In this document: piece by piece, positions 58,664 through 64,000 of the stretch
How the letters are laid out: each line of letters opens with the position of its first letter
Numbering within the stretch: position 1 is the stretch's first letter
Assembly: GCF_033568475.1 (NCBI RefSeq)
Contig: NC_133120.1
Location: 81,816,151-81,880,150 of the forward strand
Length of the DNA: 64,000 nucleotides
Origin: Henckelia pumila
Taxonomy: Eukaryota; Streptophyta; Magnoliopsida; Lamiales; Gesneriaceae
Direction: 5' to 3'
The notes under the pieces: model-generated
The model's database searches: none
What the model saw: the letters and a program-made list of their open reading frames with translations, nothing else
What the model was told of the DNA's origin: nothing
Made by a program: the position numbers and the translations under genes

Positions 58664-59411
58664 TCACAATTTTATTTTTATTTTTTAAAAAAATTAACTT
58701 AGATATGAAAGTTTAATAATAGATTTTAATTTTTTTCTTATTTCCCAAACAATCTATATTTTAAAAATATCGATTGATTTATTTAATCGACAACCATGCA
58801 TGCTGTAAATCATTATTTTATGTTAATTATTTTTTGATTTGTGACAATTTTTTTTATCAAAATATTTTTATTTTTACATATAATATTTTTTCTATAATAC
58901 AATAATAGGAAATAAAAGTATAAAGTGTACGTGGAAATAAAAGTTTTAGTTTGGCCTTGAAATAAATAATTTTTTTTTTAAAAAGTCATGTAATATTTTT
59001 TAAAAGAAGTCAAAAAATTGAATTTCCTGATGTGCTCCGAATGAATAATAATACTGTACAATTAGTACAACTTTTTGTTAAAATAATAATAAAAACAGTA
59101 TATAAAATATAAAACAGCATAGAAACAAAAAAAAAAAAAAAAAAAAAAATCTTGAATATTTAATAATTTGTTGTTATTTGCTCGGACAAGCGGGAAATTA
59201 TGGAGTTTCTACTCTCTCTCCACATGAATGGTCTACCATAGTTCTCTCCTTCGTTTACTCACTACAATTTCTATCCACTGAGCAACTTCACACACATACA
59301 AACAGAAGAAAAAGAACAACTCGTATCATTTTCCTTGTTTTGCTTGTGATGGACTTGGAGTATATATCCCTCCATTCATTTGTTGTGCATACAAAAAATG
59401 AACTTAAAATC
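58664..59411 (+). promoter_or_regulatory. Upstream region of sucrose transporter gene 2
   Basis: AT-rich, with an A run of about 25 bases near 59128-59152. No strong TATA box was identified. A CT-rich leader-like stretch (CTCTCTCCACATG) lies near 59212. In-frame sequence without an ATG runs back from 59349, and the only upstream in-frame ATG is at 59349 (21 codons before the chosen start). Confidence 0.35.
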
Positions 59412-61414
59412 ATGGTTTTCTTAGACGTTTTCGGTGTCGATCCTGAACCTGATCTTGAGCCTTACCCTTATCCTCTTGATCACTCAAGATCCTTGAAAAA
59501 GTTAGCCTTGGTAGCTTCCATAGCCGCAGCTGTGCAATACGGCTGGGCGTTGCAGCTCTCACTTCTGACTCCATACACACAATTTTTAGGAATAAGCCAT
59601 GGATGGGTCTCCTTCATTTGGTTATGTGGCCCTATAACCGGCTTGATCGTCCAACCTATTGTTGGTCAATACAGTGACCGGTGCACGTCACGTTTTGGGA
59701 GGCGGCGGCCTTTTTTCGTGTTAGGCGCCATACTCCTGTCTTTCGGCGTTCTCCTCATTGGTTTTTCTGCAGACATAGGCAAAGCTTTAGGGGATTCTCT
59801 TACATCACGGATTAAGCATAGATCAATCTTTGTATATGTCTTGGGATTTTGGTTACTGGACATTTCGAACAATACTATCCAGGGTCCATGTAGAGCCCTT
59901 CTGGCTGATATCTCTGGAGATGACGATGCCATGGTGACATTTGGAAATGCCCTCTTCGCGTTTTTCATGGCGGTGGGAAACATCATCGGGTATGCTGCAG
60001 GGGCTTACAAGGACCTTTACCACGTCTTGCCTTTCACGAAAACCGAAGCTTGCAACCTCTATTGTGCTGACCTCAAGACTTGTTTCCTCTTCTCCATTGT
60101 CTTCATAGCATCAATGGTCACGTTAGTAGTTGTTTATGTAAAGGAAGAAAGAATTGATCCACAGCAGTTAAAATATATCCAAGACAGTTCGTGTGGTGAA
60201 GAGAACCCACCGTCGCTCTTAATTCAGATAGTAACTGCAGCTAGAAGTCAATCAAGGACAATGTGGATCTTGTATACTGTAACAGCCCTGAATTGGATAG
60301 GATGCTTTCCATTTCTATTATACGATACCGATTGGATGGGGAAGGAAGTTTATGGAGGAAGTGTAAAGGGGACTCTAGTACAGATTGATCTGTATGATCG
60401 AGGGGTGCGTGCAGGGTCCTTGGGGCTACTGCTAAATGTGGTGGCACTGGGGGCTGTGTCTCTTTTCATGGATCGGTTTTTGAATTTTTTTGGTAATGCA
60501 AGGCGGTTTTGGGGAGTTGGAAACTTCATTCTCGCGATTTGCATGGGGTTGACGGTTTTGATTACTAAAATGGCAGAACATGCTAGAGAAGTTGCATTGA
60601 ATACTCAAGGGGTTTCACTTGTTACTCCTCCTTTTGAAGTGAAAGCCTCTTGTTTTGCTCTTTTTGCTGCTTTCGGCATACCACAGGCGGTTAGTTCACT
60701 ACCTAGCTTCATGAATTATGTCTTGTTCATGATTTAGTTGCTGTTGAATAGAAACACAAACTACTACCACTGAGTAATGGTACCATGCAAATTTGTTGAT
60801 TGAACCTTTCCCATGTTTCAAGCATCGTTTCCATCTTGTGCCGTTCAGTTCGCCACACAAGATGAGAAGTATAGTTATTGCTCCTCAACAATAACTCGCC
60901 TTCAAATTTATAAAGTGCTAACTATCAGAGCTTGATACTAAATGTAGCCTACTCTGTTCTAAGAATAAATATCAAAGTTCCAGAATGAAGTTGTATCTAA
61001 ACATTTCTGCAGGTCACTTACAGTATCCCTTTTGCCTTAGCTTCCATATATTCGAAAGACAGTGTAACCGGTCAAGGTATGTAAATTAGCATCGTATATT
61101 TCTATGCACTGATACATAACACAATCTACTCTGACACTATTTCGGATCAATGATTTTTCAAAAGGGCTTGCGTTAGGATTACTGAATCTGGCAATCGTAA
61201 CTCCACAAGTAAGTTCCCATATCTCTTTTGCAGATTACCATTCTTTTTAATCCATGTTTACCACAAGTTTATGTTCAAACAGATGGGAGTGGCTCTGGTT
61301 AGTGGACCATTGGATGCATTATTCGGAGGTAGCAACTTGCCTGCCTTTATATTAGGAGGAACTGCAGCAGTAATGGGAGCGATTTTCGCCATGAAAATGC
61401 TACCAGTTGATTAA
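59412..61414 (+). CDS. SUT: Sucrose/H+ symporter 2, type I-like, four exons
   Basis: Exons are 59412-60689, 61013-61076, 61165-61208 and 61283-61414, with GT-AG introns and agreeing phases, giving 505 residues. Major facilitator signatures match gene 1: [20 protein letters not shown] (His63), RFGRRRPF (residues 94-101), GPCRALLADISGDDD, FMAVGNIIGYAAGAY and [12 protein letters not shown]. The small exons are 64 and 44 bp in both genes, so they share ancestry, but the intron at LQ|GPCR in gene 1 is absent here. ATG 59412 gives a 30-residue acidic, proline-rich N-terminus of normal size; ATG 59349 would add 21 residues. An insert around VKGTLVQID lengthens the loop after the charged motif. The protein is clearly more diverged than gene 1 from textbook SUC2, so its substrate or tissue role may differ. 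Confidence 0.9.
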
Positions 61415-62133
61415 GAGAGTTCCACAAAAACTTTCACAATTCTTGAGCTACTATTGTCCTTGTGCCAGCACGATTTTCTTCGCAAAACATGATATTGCGC
61501 CAAACCCGATTGACGTTTCTTCTTCAATTTTATGAACCAGTTTTTAGGAGAATTCTACAGAGGTTTCTTTGTTTCTTACGTTCTTCAGTGTTTTCTCTGC
61601 TTTCGGTCTCAATTTTTTTACCGGCTAATTGTTCTCCCTTTATTTTTGCAGGGATTGGGATTAGATAAAAGGATATTGTATACTTTCTTAAAAATTGGAT
61701 TTATCGTCATAATAATCGTTCAATTATATGCCGCCCTCTTGTCCAAGTTAATACAGTAGAACAAGGCTGCCATTATTTCTGCCTTTTTTTCGTTTTTATC
61801 AAGTTAAAGCTCATATTCTCAAAGCACTTTTCTGAATTCAATTTTTCAACAATAGAAGCAGCACAAAGACAACGAAGTGAGAGACTGAATACTGCAGTAC
61901 CAGGAGGGGGGGAAAAATCAAAGGTAAGTTCCTAAAAAAGTAAAAAAATTATGAAAAATTCCCTCTCTCAAATACATCTAGTTGGGTTCTCGATTAAAAT
62001 TAATGTGTATTCGCTTCAAAAACTGTATACTGATCACTTTTACATAATGAAGATGCAATCAGTCGCAGTTTACATGATATAACTGAAATTCAGTAGATGA
62101 CATGGACAAAAAATGTAGAAACAGGGTAACAAC
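61415..62133. other. Convergent spacer between sucrose transporter gene 2 and TMEM18
   Basis: The two genes end toward each other here, so both 3' UTRs lie in this 719 bp. No additional gene is supported. Short frames at about 61462-61759 lack family resemblance. Confidence 0.5.
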
Positions 62134-63767
62134 TCAATCCTCTTTATTACTAGCTGCTCTCGCGCGATGTCTGAGCTCCGCTCGTTTCCATCTAACAATC
62201 AAATGGCACATAGAAAACAATGTGTTCACCTGCAACCATAATTAAGACAAAATATCAGGCAAAACAACAATAGGAGTAAAAGGAATATGAACTAGATTTG
62301 ACCAATCGGTTACCAAGATTAGGACTGCGATCACCAACAGCGGCCCCGACCAAAGTACAGAGAGAAAAAGTCCCTGCGGGTCAAAATAATTTTGCCCTGC
62401 AAAACTTTTCCAATTTCCAGCTAGGAAATGATTAAGCCTCTCAGCGAGATAAACTCCTCCAACTGCAACAATGTAACTGCACTAAATAAATTGCTTCCGA
62501 ATGTGCACATAAATGATGAAACATTCGACGTCCAAATACACATACAACACTATGTTTGCTGAGCATTGTCTTCAGCCTGCGGCTCATATTACATTGTTCT
62601 GTTTGGACACACAAGTTAGGGCGTGGGGATTGATACACATGCAACACTATATTTATTAAACATCTTCTTCAGACTACAGCTCATATCTAGGGCGTGGAAC
62701 CTCTATAGTTTCTGCATCTGCCACATTAGAGACTAATATCCTACATGGTTAATTTTAACAGTTGATGCAAGTTCCTTTTGATGGCAACGGGGCAAGATCA
62801 CACCCTTTTTGGAATATTAAATCTTATGGGTTTTTAACAAAGGAAAAGGATTCAATGTGAAAGAATATTATTTTCAAGAGAAAAAGATTCAATGTGCAAG
62901 AATATTATGATAAAGGAAAATACAGCCAGCTTACGTGCTAGAAGAAACAAACACATCTGAAAGTTGATGTTCTTCCTTGACAAGAAAGTTAGTAGCAGTA
63001 AGAACACATGGAAGGAAACGAGACAAATCAGCCAAGGTTCCTGGAGACAAGAAAGGATAGTCAGATATCAGACAGGCAGGATGTGCTCGTAAGGGTAAAA
63101 TATAAGAACAATTCATTAAGTTTTCATGATAACTCGAAATGTTCAAATCCTTTCCCAAATCAAATCCAGTTCTCCAAATCATACCCATCAATCCAAACTC
63201 AACCTAAGAGTTATTTTGGGTATTTGATCAAATTAAAGATCCTACTTCAGAAAACACAAAAAGTTTATAAGCCTTCGACGAGGCAGCAAGGGCATTGCCA
63301 GACTTTCACCAGCTGCAGCAAGTCAAATGTAGTCACCACAGAATTACGAACCAGTTATGGTATAAAAACCTAAAATAACCTAACACTAACAAAATGTTCA
63401 CTGAGACAAAGCATAAATAAAATTCGCAAAACCTCAATAAACAGATCTCCACAACAGCACCAAGATCATTAGTGCAAAGCAATTTGTCTTCTCAGATAAC
63501 CTATTTTATTAAAAAGGGCATTTCTTTCTTTCAAAACGATTATGTTTGAAGTGGCAACAGGCATGTCACTCAACTTGGCAAAAAAATAGTAGCTTTAATC
63601 AGACAAAGTTGTTATCTACGCAATACCTTCCAATTAATGGCATGAAAAAAGCCCATAAAATTTTCATACGCGGGCTTGAGTCCGGAGCGTAGCTCTGCGG
63701 TGAGCTTTTCCACCAGATCTGCCATTTGATCCATGTGCGCGTTTACGGCGGATTGTAGCTCCTCCAT
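62134..63767 (-). CDS. TMEM18: TMEM18 (transmembrane protein 18), four exons
   Basis: Exons on the minus strand are 63627-63767, 62935-63040, 62314-62462 and 62134-62229. All introns are GT-AG and phases agree, giving 163 residues, the usual size. Conserved stretches are ENFMGFFHAINWKEPWL, VYLAERLNHFLAGNWKSF, QNYFDPQGLFLSVLWSGPLL and the basic C-terminus RWKRAELRHRARAA. TMEM18 is a small eukaryotic membrane protein of the nuclear envelope in animals, with several helices and a basic tail proposed to bind DNA or nuclear pore proteins. Its role in plants is not established. The ATG at 63767 is the first in frame. Intron 2 contains an imperfect 97-bp duplication. Confidence 0.92.
62541..62697. 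repeat. Imperfect 97-bp tandem duplication in TMEM18 intron 2
   Basis: CAACACTATGTTTGCTGAGC...GGCTCATAT...AGGGCGTGG is repeated as CAACACTATATTTATTAAAC...AGCTCATAT...AGGGCGTGG. It does not touch splice sites. Confidence 0.6.
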
Positions 63768-64000
63768 TGTTCTTCGCTTCTCGCAACTTTTCTTGATTTC
63801 AGATTCACTTGAACTTGAACACCTCCTCTTCTACTATTTATGAGATTCCTCGCTTTTCTGGCACGTTTGAGAAAGTTCTTCCACCTTAAACGGTGACGTT
63901 TGATAGTGATTCACAAATTAGATTTAGGGCTCGGATATTGGGGGTTGGACAGTCGGTCAACTTTTCGTTTTCACAAGGGATTTTTCTTTTTCCTTCTATT
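63768..64000 (-). promoter_or_regulatory. 5' flank of TMEM18
   Basis: This is the leader and promoter of the minus-strand TMEM18 gene. Sequence just above the ATG is GC-richer than the spacers. No clear TATA box was seen, which fits a broadly expressed gene. Confidence 0.35.

Noticed and set aside
59178-59411. Longer N-terminus for sucrose transporter gene 2 beginning at 59178
   Set aside because: The codon at 59178 is TTG. The added residues have no SUT counterpart, and ATG 59412 gives the normal N-terminal length. ATG 59349 remains a possible alternative.

Overview
The window is nuclear DNA from a flowering plant, most likely a eudicot. The evidence is AT-rich intergenic sequence, spliced genes with GT-AG introns, chromovirus-type Ty3/gypsy elements, a Cassandra-type TRIM carrying 5S-like sequence, Mutator-type MITEs, plant F-box/FBA genes and type I sucrose transporters. 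An asterid such as a member of Lamiales is a guess only.

Layout. Positions 1-25959 are a nest of LTR elements. Element C (plus strand, a decayed gypsy-type interior between about 2.15-kb LTRs) has element A (minus strand, about 2.05-kb LTRs) inside its 5' LTR. Element B (plus strand, TSD ctgca) sits inside the pol region of A. A 2.05-kb insert (TSD gatat) sits inside the 5' LTR of B; it is a Cassandra multimer with four LTRs abutting an unrelated 327-bp LTR. Positions 25960-42059 form an F-box neighbourhood: two F-box/FBA genes that look intact, two F-box pseudogenes, a chimeric F-box/NIPA fragment, the tail of a receptor-like kinase, a Mutator-type MITE, two solo LTRs and long AT-rich repetitive spacers. 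Positions 42060-45019 hold an eight-exon NIPA-type magnesium transporter gene on the minus strand. Positions 48378-61414 hold two sucrose/H+ symporter genes in tandem on the plus strand, separated by a 7-kb non-autonomous Mutator-like element. Positions 62134-63767 hold a four-exon TMEM18 gene on the minus strand.

The host genes do not form one pathway. The two SUT genes are a diverged tandem pair that would load or move sucrose across the plasma membrane. NIPA and TMEM18 are housekeeping-type membrane proteins, and the F-box genes would supply substrate adaptors for SCF ubiquitin ligases. All calls were made by eye from sequence, and splice sites were checked for reading phase by hand.
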